Source: Muriicola marianensis (lineage in GTDB: Bacteria > Bacteroidota > Bacteroidia > Flavobacteriales > Flavobacteriaceae). Taken from it: a DNA stretch of 64,000 nucleotides. How positions within the stretch are numbered: the first letter of the stretch is position 1; every line of letters begins with the position of its first letter. The stretch is taken from contig NZ_BMFH01000002.1 in NCBI RefSeq assembly GCF_014638095.1, forward strand, positions 372,001-436,000, in the 5' to 3' direction. A program made the translations under genes and the position numbers. This document shows, one piece after another, positions 35,174-44,618 of this stretch. The notes under the pieces are model-generated. The model was not told where the DNA came from. It saw nothing but the letters and a program-made list of their open reading frames with translations, and searched no databases.

Positions 35174-37020
35174 TGGCGGACTTCATTCATCTTTTGCCGG
35201 ACCATGTGGCCAACCAGATCGCGGCGGGGGAGGTTGTACAAAGACCTGCCTCAGTGGTCAAGGAACTGCTGGAGAATGCAGTGGATGCAGGGGCTACCGA
35301 GATCAAGCTTATTGTGAAAGACGGCGGTAAAGCCCTGATCCAGGTAGTTGATGACGGCAGCGGAATGAGTGAGACCGATGCGCGTATGAGCTTCGAACGC
35401 CATGCCACTTCAAAAATTCGGAATGCAGAAGACCTGTTCCAGCTCCACACAAAAGGTTTCAGGGGGGAAGCGCTGGCATCTATAGCCGCGATTGCCCATG
35501 TAGATATGCAGACCAGGCCGGCAGATGAAGAGGTGGGGACACATATCCGGATCGAGGGAAGTAAAGTAATATCCCAGGAAGCTGAAGTTTGTCCTCAGGG
35601 TACTTCCATCTCGGTCAAGAACCTGTTCTTTAATATTCCTGCAAGGAGAAATTTTTTAAAATCCAATGCGGTAGAATTCAGGCATATCACAGATGAATTT
35701 CACCGGGTGGCCCTGGCACATCCCGGGATCGGCTTTCAGTTTTACCACAACGGGAGTGAATTGTTCCATCTGGATGCGACTTCCTTAAGGAAGCGGATCA
35801 CTGCGATCTTCGGCCATAGAATGGATGAAAAGCTCGTCCCTGTGGAAGAAGAAACCCAGGTGGTTGAGATAAAAGGATTTATTTGCAAGCCCGAATATGC
35901 CAAAAAGAGCAGGGGAGAACAGTTCTTTTTTGTCAATGATCGATTTATTAAGAGCCCATACCTCCACCATGCGGTGGTGTCGGCTTTTGAGGGTTTGCTG
36001 AAACCGGAGGTTCATCCCGGGTATTTCCTTTACCTGCAGGTAGACCCGAATTCTATAGACATCAATATCCACCCCACGAAGACTGAGGTGAAATTTGATG
36101 ATGAGCATACTCTTTATGCTATATTAAGAGCTGCAGTGAAACACGGGTTGGGCCAGTTCCACCTGGCACCTATGCTCGATTTTGAGAAGGATCAGAACCT
36201 GGAGACTCCCTATGCCTACAGGAATAAGGAAGCCGAAGCACCGGGGATATCGGTAGACAGGGGATTCAATCCCTTTAAGGAAAGTTCAGCGAGAATTTCC
36301 TATCCGGGTAGCTATCAAAAGAAATCGGCAGATGGATGGGAAAACCTCTTTATAGACCTGGAGTCGGGATCACAGAAGCAGGACTCTTTCAGCAGTGTAC
36401 ATTTTGAATCAGAGGTAGTAACGGGTTCTATTTTTCCCGAATCGGAAAACGATGAGGCCAGTGAAGCCACAACCTTTCAGTTGAGGAGGAAATACATCGT
36501 CACAACGATACGCTCGGGCATGCTCATCATAGACCAGCAAAGGGCACATCAAAGGGTGCTGTATGAAAAATTTCTCCGGAGTATGACGGTTTCGGAAAGT
36601 CTCAGCCAGCAACTTCTCTTTCCCGTCACCCTTCAATTCTCACCCAATGAACGGCATATTTTGGCAGAACTCTCGGATCATTTGCAGGCACTGGGCTTTG
36701 TGTTTGAAGATACAGAAGATGATGAGCTCGCCGTTAAGGGCCTGCCTCCCACGGTCCCCGAAAAGGAAATAGCCTCTGTTCTGGATGGCCTTATCTCGGG
36801 CTATAAGGAAGGAAATGAGGAGAATCTATCACAGTCCGATATGCTGGCCAAGGCCTTGTGCAGTGCTGTCAGTGTCAAAACAGGAGACCGGATGGACAGG
36901 GTGTCACAGCTGGCCCTGGTCAATGATCTTTTTGCCTGTAAGGAATCTATGCTGAGTCCGTTTAATAAACCGATCTTTATCACCTTAACCGAAAATGAAA
37001 TCGACAATAAATTCAAGTAG
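35173..37020 (+). CDS. mutL: DNA mismatch repair protein MutL
   Basis: The protein has 615 residues. The N-terminal GHKL ATPase carries ENAVDAGATEI, DDGSGM, RHATSK and GFRGEALASI. A transducer domain and a linker (about 340-430) follow, then the C-terminal dimer domain. The endonuclease motif DQHAxxE of many MutL proteins appears as DQQRAHQRVLYE, with H and E changed to Q, and the C-terminal HGRP motif is absent. The protein may lack nicking activity. Confidence 0.94.
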   Translation: MADFIHLLPDHVANQIAAGEVVQRPASVVKELLENAVDAGATEIKLIVKDGGKALIQVVDDGSGMSETDARMSFERHATSKIRNAEDLFQLHTKGFRGEALASIAAIAHVDMQTRPADEEVGTHIRIEGSKVISQEAEVCPQGTSISVKNLFFNIPARRNFLKSNAVEFRHITDEFHRVALAHPGIGFQFYHNGSELFHLDATSLRKRITAIFGHRMDEKLVPVEEETQVVEIKGFICKPEYAKKSRGEQFFFVNDRFIKSPYLHHAVVSAFEGLLKPEVHPGYFLYLQVDPNSIDINIHPTKTEVKFDDEHTLYAILRAAVKHGLGQFHLAPMLDFEKDQNLETPYAYRNKEAEAPGISVDRGFNPFKESSARISYPGSYQKKSADGWENLFIDLESGSQKQDSFSSVHFESEVVTGSIFPESENDEASEATTFQLRRKYIVTTIRSGMLIIDQQRAHQRVLYEKFLRSMTVSESLSQQLLFPVTLQFSPNERHILAELSDHLQALGFVFEDTEDDELAVKGLPPTVPEKEIASVLDGLISGYKEGNEENLSQSDMLAKALCSAVSVKTGDRMDRVSQLALVNDLFACKESMLSPFNKPIFITLTENEIDNKFK

Positions 37021-37764
37021 ATGGGAAGACTAACCGGTGCTATAAAACACCTGCTGATCATAAATATCCTTTTTTTCGTCGCTACGGCACTGTACGGAGA
37101 ACAGATGTATCAATGGTTCTCCCTATGGTTCCCTGAGAATGAAAATTTCGTCCTCTGGCAGATCCTCTCCCATATGTTCATGCACGGGGGATTTATGCAT
37201 ATCCTGTTCAATATGTATGCCCTGTGGGCTTTCGGCTCCCCTCTGGAACAAATGTGGGGCAAGAATAAATTTCTCTTCTTCTATTTCTCCGCGGGGATTG
37301 GGGCTGCTCTTATCCATACCGGGGTTAATTACTACTACTTCAATGAAGGGATGGATGTCCTTTTAGGCTCGGGTCTTACCCGGCCTGAGATCATGGATAT
37401 CATATCCCAGGGAAAATTTAATCCGGCCTGGTATAATCTTGCTCCAAGAAGTACGATAGACAATTTCCTGATGGCATACAGTACTCCGGCGGTAGGGGCC
37501 TCAGGTGCCATCTACGGGATCCTGGTCGCTTTCGGGATGTCTTTTCCCAACAGCGAACTTTTTCTTATTTTCCTGCCGATCCCTATCAAAGCCAAGTATT
37601 TTATCCCGGTACTGATTGGTCTCGACCTCTTTTCAGGCGTTACGGGATATTCTATCTTTGGCCAGGGGATCGCACACTTTGCCCATGTGGGAGGTGCTTT
37701 GTTCGGATTTATTATGATGTGGTACTGGAAGAAGAACCAGTTCAATAAAAACAGATGGGATTGA
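37021..37764 (+). CDS. Rhomboid family intramembrane serine protease (1)
   Basis: The 247-residue protease has six to seven membrane helices. The nucleophile is the Ser in VGASGAIYG, and the His lies in HFAHVGGALFGF. The HGGFMHILFNM loop before the first core helix is typical. Bacterial rhomboids cut membrane proteins within the bilayer. The start directly follows the mutL stop, so it is in the same operon. A second rhomboid follows 4 bases later. Confidence 0.92.
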   Translation: MGRLTGAIKHLLIINILFFVATALYGEQMYQWFSLWFPENENFVLWQILSHMFMHGGFMHILFNMYALWAFGSPLEQMWGKNKFLFFYFSAGIGAALIHTGVNYYYFNEGMDVLLGSGLTRPEIMDIISQGKFNPAWYNLAPRSTIDNFLMAYSTPAVGASGAIYGILVAFGMSFPNSELFLIFLPIPIKAKYFIPVLIGLDLFSGVTGYSIFGQGIAHFAHVGGALFGFIMMWYWKKNQFNKNRWD

Positions 37765-37768
37765 TGCT

Positions 37769-38641
37769 ATGAGTACAGGAGGATTGAGATACCAATACGC
37801 CCGACTGAATTTTGCGGAAAAGCTGATCGTGATCAATGTCGCGGTCTTTATCCTTAATGCCCTCTTGCCGTTTCTTCTGGGTTTTGGTAAAAATGCTATT
37901 TCCCAGTGGTTCGAATTACCTGTAGACCTGATGGCCTTCTTATCCCAGCCCTGGTCTATTGTCACTTATTCCTTTTTCCACGCAGATTTCTTCCATTTGT
38001 TCTGGAACATGCTGCTGCTATACTTCTCGGCCAGGATCTTCCTGAATTTATTCTCGGCGCGCAAACTTATCAATGTGTACTTTCTGGGTGTTATTCTCGG
38101 AGGATTATTGTTCGTCCTGAGTTATAATGTTTTTCCTGTTTTTCTGGGGTCTAATTCGGCCATCATTGGGGCCTCAGCAGGTGTCACTGCGGTGCTGATC
38201 TTCATTTGTGCGTATATACCCAACCAGGAGGTTCGCGTGATCTTCTTCAACGTCAAGCTATGGTACATAGGGGCATTTTTTGTGCTGGTCGACCTTATTT
38301 CTATCCCGGCCAGCAATTCCGGTGGGCATTTGGCCCACCTGGGTGGAGCCTTGCTAGGTTATGTATATGCCCGACAACTCATCAAAGGGAAGGATATAGG
38401 AGAAGGTTTCGCCAGAATCCTGGATGGCCTTGGCGCCATGTTCAAGCCAAGGGAGAAAAAGGCACCTATGAAAACCGTATATCGTAAAAGGAACAAACCC
38501 TCGGATTCCAACATCGATTACGACAAGGAGAGCCGCCAGCGAAAAATTGACGGGATCCTGGACAAGATCAGCAAGTCGGGGTACGAAAGCCTTTCCAAGG
38601 CGGAAAAGGATTTTCTGTTCAAGGCCGGGAAGGAAGACTGA
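37769..38641 (+). CDS. Rhomboid family intramembrane serine protease (2), with C-terminal tail
   Basis: The protein has 290 residues. The six core helices include the nucleophile motif GASAGVTAV and catalytic His in GGHLAHLGGALLGY. The FHADFFHLFWNM loop is present. A basic tail of about 75 residues (about 215-290) lies in the cytosol and ends in a short repeated helix (LSKAEKDFLFK). It differs strongly from the first rhomboid, so this is a paralogue pair and not a recent copy. Confidence 0.92.
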   Translation: MSTGGLRYQYARLNFAEKLIVINVAVFILNALLPFLLGFGKNAISQWFELPVDLMAFLSQPWSIVTYSFFHADFFHLFWNMLLLYFSARIFLNLFSARKLINVYFLGVILGGLLFVLSYNVFPVFLGSNSAIIGASAGVTAVLIFICAYIPNQEVRVIFFNVKLWYIGAFFVLVDLISIPASNSGGHLAHLGGALLGYVYARQLIKGKDIGEGFARILDGLGAMFKPREKKAPMKTVYRKRNKPSDSNIDYDKESRQRKIDGILDKISKSGYESLSKAEKDFLFKAGKED

Positions 38642-38647
38642 ATTCCC

Positions 38648-39679
38648 ATGACGCGATCCACCATATTCCTTTACTTTGCTAAAGGCTTAGTAATTATCCT
38701 GGCCCTCCTTTTGATCGTGGCTTGCCTGTATGGGACGATATGGGATGCTGATATCGTATTTTTCGACCTTCTTGCCTTGTTGCTCCCCTATCTGGTGATT
38801 GCAAATCTGTTTTCTGGCCTCCTGGCAGCCGTAGTTCGCTCCAGATTTTATTTGTTACCAGTAACTTCCCTGCTCATCTGGATTTTTACTCTAGGGTCCT
38901 TTTACGTTTTTTCTCTCGATGAATCAGGGGATTCGAAAGACGATATTTCTGTTCTCAGTTACAACGTGCAGGAATTAGAAGGAAATTACCGCATGGACTA
39001 TGCCGAAGCAGCCCCAATGATTATGGATTTTGTATTGGAAGAGGATGCTGAGATCGTATGTTTTCAGGAATATGCAAGTACCGCGATCTCCCGGGAAAAA
39101 ATGAAAATCTACCCCTACGAATATCGACTGACATACTATGAGGGCAGGAAATATTCTCCCATGGGAATATTCTCAAAATTCCCCATAATCTCTAGAGGTT
39201 CGCTAAACTTCCAGGATACTTTTAACAACGCTATTTATGCTGATCTTCTAATAAAGAGCGATACCTTAAGGGTGTATAATGTTCACCTTCAATCTCTGAG
39301 ATTCAGGGCAGGATCTGTAAAGAGGGAAAATACGGTCCGACTATTCAACCGACTTGGAAATACGATCAGGAAGCAGAAAGAGCAGGTCGAAATCCTCCTC
39401 GATCACACAAAATCCTCTCCCTACCCTTTTATTATTTGTGGCGACCTAAACAATACCCAATATTCTAAGGTGTACCGAACGCTCAAGGGAGATTTGAAAG
39501 ACACTTTTCTGGAAAAAGGGAATGGACTGGGCAGGACACTGCTGTTAAAATTCCTCCCCTTCCGCATAGATTATATTCTGGTTGACCCAGATTTTGAGAT
39601 CACGAGTCACTCAAACTATGATGTAGAGTATTCGGACCACTACCCGGTCAGGGCATCATTCCGTCTCCCGGAAAAATAA
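38648..39679 (+). CDS. Endonuclease/exonuclease/phosphatase family membrane protein
   Basis: The protein has 343 residues. Three hydrophobic helices occupy the first 95 residues. The EEP fold follows with SYNVQEL, CFQEYAS (metal Glu), CGDLNNTQ and SDHYPVRA (catalytic His). The substrate could be a phospholipid, phosphodiester or nucleic acid, acting on the outside of the inner membrane. It ends the mutL-rhomboid operon, and its 3' end overlaps the convergent DUF6122 gene by 32 bases. Confidence 0.88.
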   Translation: MTRSTIFLYFAKGLVIILALLLIVACLYGTIWDADIVFFDLLALLLPYLVIANLFSGLLAAVVRSRFYLLPVTSLLIWIFTLGSFYVFSLDESGDSKDDISVLSYNVQELEGNYRMDYAEAAPMIMDFVLEEDAEIVCFQEYASTAISREKMKIYPYEYRLTYYEGRKYSPMGIFSKFPIISRGSLNFQDTFNNAIYADLLIKSDTLRVYNVHLQSLRFRAGSVKRENTVRLFNRLGNTIRKQKEQVEILLDHTKSSPYPFIICGDLNNTQYSKVYRTLKGDLKDTFLEKGNGLGRTLLLKFLPFRIDYILVDPDFEITSHSNYDVEYSDHYPVRASFRLPEK

Positions 39680-39980
39680 ACAAACAGTCCGTCCAATCGG
39701 CTAGCATGTGAAGCAGTAAACCGATCCCCCAAATACGCGTGGGTTTGAAGAAGAGGAACACGGTGTAAACTCCCATAGCCCAATATGTATGCAGGGGATG
39801 GAAGCCGATGCTGCAGCGGTTGGGATCGAAGATAGGACTGGCGAAAAGGTGGTCCAGATCGATCAGGATAGCCGATAACATGATCAAAGCTGCTCGTATG
39901 GGACGTTCCTTGTAAAAGAGGAAGGCTACCGCAATGGGCAAGATAAAATGGATGCCATAGTGAAGCGAGATTCTAAGCAT
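39648..39980 (-). CDS. DUF6122 family small membrane protein
   Basis: The 110-residue protein has four short hydrophobic segments and conserved His/Asp residues (HYGIHF, LIDLDHLFASP, HPLHTYW, HMLADWTDC). That pattern recalls membrane metal-dependent hydrolases of the YdjM type. The ATG at 39980 is preferred; one at 39986 is also possible. It overlaps the WbqC gene end by 8 bases. Confidence 0.8.
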   Translation of the reverse strand: MLRISLHYGIHFILPIAVAFLFYKERPIRAALIMLSAILIDLDHLFASPIFDPNRCSIGFHPLHTYWAMGVYTVFLFFKPTRIWGIGLLLHMLADWTDCLFIFPGDGMMP

Positions 39981-40605
39981 GGGCAAAATCTAAGGACAGG
40001 GACCGGAGATAGTCGGCGGCATGCATCCCTTCGTTAAACAACAGATCTAGGATACCGACATTGGGAATAAAACCGTGTTTTTCCACAAATACCTGGGTGT
40101 AATAAGGCGGGTCAAAGGGCAAGGTTTTTTTGGCATTGACCAGATGCCTCATATCTGCAACCTCCAAAGGAGAAAGATCATATTTCGATGTTCGCATTGC
40201 CGGAACGGAAAGCCCTAATAGACTATAGACTGTTTGAATACACTCCAGGTTAAAGTCGAGCAGAAAAGTTGGCGGGTCTTCAAACAACGGAGCCAGATCA
40301 TCCTCGAAGTATTCAAAAAAAGGGGAGGACCTGTATGCGGTCTCCAGGGTACGCCAGTGTAGCCTTTGCCAGGAATAGGAATTGTCGGTTCTCACGTCCC
40401 GGTAAAATTGCTTTCCCTGTTTACCCCCAACGTGTTTGATCGGGATGCTCATCAGGTGTTTACCCTGATCTGTGCAAATATAAGTCCGGTTCCTGTACGT
40501 CTGTTTCTGGTAATAATCGCAGACCTCCCATTGGCATTCTTTCTGCGCTAAAACAGCCATAGTGGCTATATTCGGAAAGTAGACGGGGTGCAGGAGATGG
40601 AGCAT
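39973..40605 (-). CDS. WbqC-family protein
   Basis: The 210-residue cytosolic protein is named after an O-antigen gene of other bacteria. Family features seen are HPVYFPNI near the start, QKQTYRNRT, and the long helical region around RTLETAYRSSPFF. The exact reaction is not established. It lies 20 bases after lepB, a stable gene order in flavobacteria, and is not part of a sugar cluster here. Confidence 0.87.
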   Translation of the reverse strand: MLHLLHPVYFPNIATMAVLAQKECQWEVCDYYQKQTYRNRTYICTDQGKHLMSIPIKHVGGKQGKQFYRDVRTDNSYSWQRLHWRTLETAYRSSPFFEYFEDDLAPLFEDPPTFLLDFNLECIQTVYSLLGLSVPAMRTSKYDLSPLEVADMRHLVNAKKTLPFDPPYYTQVFVEKHGFIPNVGILDLLFNEGMHAADYLRSLSLDFAHA

Positions 40606-40624
40606 GGTCAGGTCGCTCTAAACT

Positions 40625-42328
40625 TTATTTTGCTTTACTCTTCTTCCTCCTCTTCCGGATAAAATCAAAGATAAACCAGGCTGCCAGGGCCATGAGGAAA
40701 TACCGGAAGTAGGAAACGGGTTCCCCTTTTCCATTGACGGTAGTAAAGATCCTGTCCCACCTGGGTTTCCAGTTGGCAATGCCATCATTGAAGTTATCAA
40801 AGCTCAGCCAGATAAAGATAGGAGTCCCGACGATGTGGTTTTCAGGAACATAGCCCCAGGTTCTGCTGTCCTCTGAGTGGTCCCTGTTGTCCCCCATCAT
40901 CCAGTAATAATCCTGTTTAAAGGTATATTCCTCGGCTGCTTCCCCATTGACCAGCACCTGATTCCCGGAAACACTGACAGTGTTGCCTTCGTAATCCCGG
41001 ATCACCTTTTTGTACAGGGGCAGCACCTTGGGATTCAGGGCTATTGTACTTCCTTTGGCGGGAATATAGATGGGGCCAAAATTATCGTTATTCCATCGGT
41101 AATCTGGACTTTGAGGGAAAATGTTATATCCGGGTTCCCCTTTGGGTTCTATGATCTTGACCACCGAATCGATCTGGGAATTTGCGCGGAGCTCTGCCGC
41201 CATCTCATCGGTGAGGGTAGCCTGCCGTTCCCGGTCTGTGATCTCCCTCAGGGAAAGACCCAGACCCCGGATCACATCAGTGGGGATACCCCTGCTGTCT
41301 GTCAGGATCACAGGGGGGTTGTTCTGCCCGTAGACCGCGAACCCTGCTGATCTGAGCGCCATCATCTGCTGTGGGTTCAATGCCTGGGCTACGTAGGTCC
41401 TGTTAAATTCCGTAACGCCCACATCCAGCAACAATCGGGAGGATACCCCGTTCTGAGCGTACAGCATATAATCATACTGAGGTTTGGCCCTGTCAGACAA
41501 GACGAGTTGCTCTCCGTTGATGTAGACAAAACCATCCCTGATTTCGAGGGAATCTCCGGGCAGGCCTACACATCGTTTTACGTAATTTGATTTTTTGTCA
41601 ATGGGCTTGACCACGCCGGCTTCTTTTTTGAAAAACGCCCGTACCGTATCAGCCGGCCAGCTGAAGACCACAATATCATTTCTGTCGACCTTCGTGAATC
41701 CCGGAAGCCGGAAATAGGGGAGCTGAGGTTTCTTCAGGTAAGACCTTATCCCAAGCCCGGGCAATGTATCGTGTACCATTGGGGCAGCAATTGTGGTCAT
41801 AGGCGTCCTTGCTCCGTAATGAAATTTGCTCACAAATAAGAGATCACCGATCCGTAGTGTGCGTTCCAGAGACCCGGTAGGGATCACATAGGGCTGAATA
41901 AAATAGGTGTGTACCAACGTCGCCGCCACGACAGCGAAAACAATAGAACTCACCCATTCTCCCGAGCTGCTTTTCGGGTGCAGACTCCTGTCTTTGATAT
42001 GGGTCACCTCCAGGGCGTAATTGACGTAATAAATATAGAAACCAAGGGAGAGGATGGCCAGCCAGGTGTCTGCAAGGCTATTGCGGCCAAAACTCCTGAC
42101 GGTCTCCACCCAGATCACCGGGAACATCAGCAGGTTGATGATAGGGATAAATAAAAGTATCACCCACCAGGCGGGCCGGTTGATGATCTTCATCAGAATC
42201 ACTGCGTTGTAGATGGGAATAGCTGCTTCCCAGGGTTTTCTACCCGCTATCTTATAGAGTTTCCAGGTTCCCAGGAAGTGGATGACCTGAATGAGGAGAA
42301 TAAAGAGGATCCATTGTGTTACGTCCAT
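40625..42328 (-). CDS. lepB: Signal peptidase I with large insert
   Basis: The protein has 567 residues, much longer than the usual 250-330. Four membrane helices occupy the N-terminal 130 residues. The catalytic Ser lies in VIPTGSLERTL and the Lys in YVKRCVGLPGDSLE. The last box is WMMGDNRDHSEDSRTWGYV. An insert of about 170 residues separates the Lys box and the last box. A C-terminal membrane helix and basic tail end the protein. It removes signal peptides of exported proteins at the inner membrane. Confidence 0.94.
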   Translation of the reverse strand: MDVTQWILFILLIQVIHFLGTWKLYKIAGRKPWEAAIPIYNAVILMKIINRPAWWVILLFIPIINLLMFPVIWVETVRSFGRNSLADTWLAILSLGFYIYYVNYALEVTHIKDRSLHPKSSSGEWVSSIVFAVVAATLVHTYFIQPYVIPTGSLERTLRIGDLLFVSKFHYGARTPMTTIAAPMVHDTLPGLGIRSYLKKPQLPYFRLPGFTKVDRNDIVVFSWPADTVRAFFKKEAGVVKPIDKKSNYVKRCVGLPGDSLEIRDGFVYINGEQLVLSDRAKPQYDYMLYAQNGVSSRLLLDVGVTEFNRTYVAQALNPQQMMALRSAGFAVYGQNNPPVILTDSRGIPTDVIRGLGLSLREITDRERQATLTDEMAAELRANSQIDSVVKIIEPKGEPGYNIFPQSPDYRWNNDNFGPIYIPAKGSTIALNPKVLPLYKKVIRDYEGNTVSVSGNQVLVNGEAAEEYTFKQDYYWMMGDNRDHSEDSRTWGYVPENHIVGTPIFIWLSFDNFNDGIANWKPRWDRIFTTVNGKGEPVSYFRYFLMALAAWFIFDFIRKRRKKSKAK

Positions 42329-42375
42329 TGATGAGGCTATTTTGGCTTTAGGTTGGGCAAGATATCATTTAGTCG

Positions 42376-43083
42376 TCATTTACCGCCCAGGTTTAACACG
42401 TCTTTCATATTAAAAACACCCTGCTTTCCAAGGATCCATTCTGCTGCTACAACTGCCCCAAGAGCAAATCCCTCCCTGCTGAAGGCCTCGTGCCTGATAC
42501 TAATCTCATCTACCGAACCGGAATAGGTGATCACATGGGTGCCGGGTACCTCGCCTTCCCTGTGAGAGTGAATGGGAACGGTATCCACATTCCCTTTATT
42601 CAATTCCCATTGTTTATAATCCGTTTGGGAAATAATGCCCTCAGCCAGGGTAATAGCTGTTCCGCTGGGGGCGTCGAGCTTATGTATGTGGTGCGTTTCA
42701 TCTATCCTCACTTTGTATTCCCCGGAATTTTGGATCATCCCGGCAAGCATCCTGTTTAGCTCAAAGAAAATATTGACTCCCAGGCTGAAGTTGGAGGCGT
42801 ACAAAAAAGCACCCTGTACCTTCAGGCAGTGATCTCGGACCTCCCCGAATTTTTCAAGCCATCCTGTAGTGCCGGATACAACAGGGACACCGCCGGAAAG
42901 GCAGCCTTTAATATTCGAAACGGCAGATTCCGGTACGCTGAAATCGATGGCAACATCCATGTCGCCATAAGGGATTTCGGTGGAGTTTTCATCTATGCGG
43001 GCAACGATCTCGTGACCTCGATTCTGGGCGATCTGTTCGATCATCTTACCCATTTTTCCGTATCCAAACAATCCGATCTTCAC
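42376..43083 (-). CDS. dapB: 4-hydroxy-tetrahydrodipicolinate reductase
   Basis: The 235-residue enzyme acts in the lysine/diaminopimelate pathway. The nucleotide site is GLFGYGKMGKMI, and the active region is DETHHIHKLDAPSGTA. The start is GTG (43081-43083), fixed by the N-terminal dinucleotide fold beginning right there. It lies 4 bases after the DUF5683 gene. Confidence 0.95.
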   Translation of the reverse strand: MKIGLFGYGKMGKMIEQIAQNRGHEIVARIDENSTEIPYGDMDVAIDFSVPESAVSNIKGCLSGGVPVVSGTTGWLEKFGEVRDHCLKVQGAFLYASNFSLGVNIFFELNRMLAGMIQNSGEYKVRIDETHHIHKLDAPSGTAITLAEGIISQTDYKQWELNKGNVDTVPIHSHREGEVPGTHVITYSGSVDEISIRHEAFSREGFALGAVVAAEWILGKQGVFNMKDVLNLGGK

Positions 43084-43087
43084 GCTT

Positions 43088-43720
43088 TCAGAATTTTATG
43101 ATCATGGCCACCCCGTAATTCGGGTCGGAGGTGATGGGGTGGGCTTCGAGATAGGGTTTTATATCCAGGCTGAGGTCCTCATTGACATTGAATTGCTTCA
43201 GGTGGGCATCTACGTTCGCGTCAATGATGTTGAAGGCGTAAAGGCCGATAGTGATCAGCAGGGCGAGATCCCTGTCGCGCTGGTATCTTTCCTGGGCGTC
43301 CTGCAGGGCCTCATCGGATAGGTCCGGGCTGCCCGGCACGATACCACTGCCGTTCACGTCGTAGAATTCGTCATCGGTAAACCCTGCCCGCCTGCGTTTA
43401 AAAGCCGATCGGAACCGATCGTATAAATCGTCATTGTAAACATAAGCGTAGACCCCTGTTCCTATTGCCGCGTACACTATAGGAACCTTCCAGTATCGGC
43501 GGTTGTAGATCTGACCCAATCCGGGCAGGATGGCGGAATAAAAGGCTGCCTTGCTGGGAGCAAGGGGATTGACCTCTTGCTTCTCTATGCGGCCGTCTAT
43601 GACGACCCCTTTATCTTTCAGATTGTTTCTAAGCGAATCTGTTTCAGAATTTTTCCTTTGCGCATGGGTAAGGGCCATACAGGAAAACAGGAAGAGAAAA
43701 AAAAAAGACCGCTTATTCAC
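43088..43720 (-). CDS. DUF5683 domain-containing exported protein
   Basis: The protein has 210 residues. It has a signal peptide (about 1-20, ALTHAQ), then the DUF5683 core with the membrane-associated segments AFYSAILPGLGQIYNRRYW and VYAAIGTGVYAYVY. The start is GTG (43718-43720), and it overlaps the parB stop by 8 bases. The function is unknown. The parB-DUF5683-dapB-lepB order is a stable neighbourhood in this family of bacteria. Confidence 0.85.
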   Translation of the reverse strand: MNKRSFFFLFLFSCMALTHAQRKNSETDSLRNNLKDKGVVIDGRIEKQEVNPLAPSKAAFYSAILPGLGQIYNRRYWKVPIVYAAIGTGVYAYVYNDDLYDRFRSAFKRRRAGFTDDEFYDVNGSGIVPGSPDLSDEALQDAQERYQRDRDLALLITIGLYAFNIIDANVDAHLKQFNVNEDLSLDIKPYLEAHPITSDPNYGVAMIIKF

Positions 43721-44618
43721 CGGTGATCAATTTAATGATACGGTTCAGTTCTTCCCTTGACTTGAAGGTGATGCTCATCTTGCCTTTCTCATTGTCCTGA
43801 GTCTTCAGAGAGACATCTGTTTCCAGGAAGTGTGAAAGGGCGATCTCATTGTTGATGATAAAAAGGGATTTATCTGCCCTTTTTGGACTTGTTTTACCGG
43901 ACACTTTACCTGTATCGTGGTAATTCCTGACGAGTTCTTCAGTCTGGCGAACAGAAAGGCCGTGCTCAATGATCTGCTCGTAAATCTCGAGCTGATCTGT
44001 ACGCTTTTCCACGTTGACCAGGGCCCTGCCGTGTCCCATGGTGATAAAACCGTCCCGCATTCCCGTTTGTATGATGGGGTCCAGTCTGAGGAGGCGGAGG
44101 TAGTTGGTGATGGTAGATCTTTTTTTCCCGACCCGGTCGCTCAGTTTTTCCTGTGTCAGTTCGATCTCCTCGATCAGTCGCTGATAGGACAGGGCGATCT
44201 CAATAGGATCCAGGTCCTCTCGCTGAATATTCTCAACCAATGCCATTTCCAGGGATTCCTGGTCGTTGGCGATCCGAATGTAGGCGGGGATGGTTTCCAG
44301 TCCGACCATCTTGGAGGCCCTGTATCGCCTCTCCCCGGAAACGAGTTGGTACTTGTTGAATTCGGTTTTTCTTACCGTGATGGGCTGTATGACTCCCAGT
44401 TCCCGGATGGAGGAAGCGAGTTCCTGCAGGGCCTCATCATTGAAGTTCGACCTGGGTTGGAAAGGATTCACTGCGATAGAGTCCAGATCGAGCTCAACGA
44501 TATTTCCGACCACCTTATCTGCATTCTTATCCGCTACCGAGCGGATATCGTTGTCAGGGTCTTTTAACAGGGCAGATAAACCACGGCCCAGTGCCTGTTT
44601 TTTTGTCGCCTTCGCCAT
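43713..44618 (-). CDS. parB: Chromosome partitioning protein ParB
   Basis: The 301-residue protein has an N-terminal CTPase/ParB box (NPFQPRSNFND, GERRYRASKM). A helix-turn-helix region follows (LTQEKLSDRVGKKRSTITNYLRLL), then a C-terminal dimer part. ParB binds parS sites and spreads on DNA as a CTP-dependent clamp. I could not find a clear parS palindrome in the window. The ATG overlaps the parA stop by one base. Confidence 0.95.
   Translation of the reverse strand: MAKATKKQALGRGLSALLKDPDNDIRSVADKNADKVVGNIVELDLDSIAVNPFQPRSNFNDEALQELASSIRELGVIQPITVRKTEFNKYQLVSGERRYRASKMVGLETIPAYIRIANDQESLEMALVENIQREDLDPIEIALSYQRLIEEIELTQEKLSDRVGKKRSTITNYLRLLRLDPIIQTGMRDGFITMGHGRALVNVEKRTDQLEIYEQIIEHGLSVRQTEELVRNYHDTGKVSGKTSPKRADKSLFIINNEIALSHFLETDVSLKTQDNEKGKMSITFKSREELNRIIKLITGE

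Noticed and set aside
39648-39679. 32-base overlap of convergent genes as a sign of a frameshift
   Set aside because: Both C-termini look complete and family-typical, so this is a normal convergent overlap.
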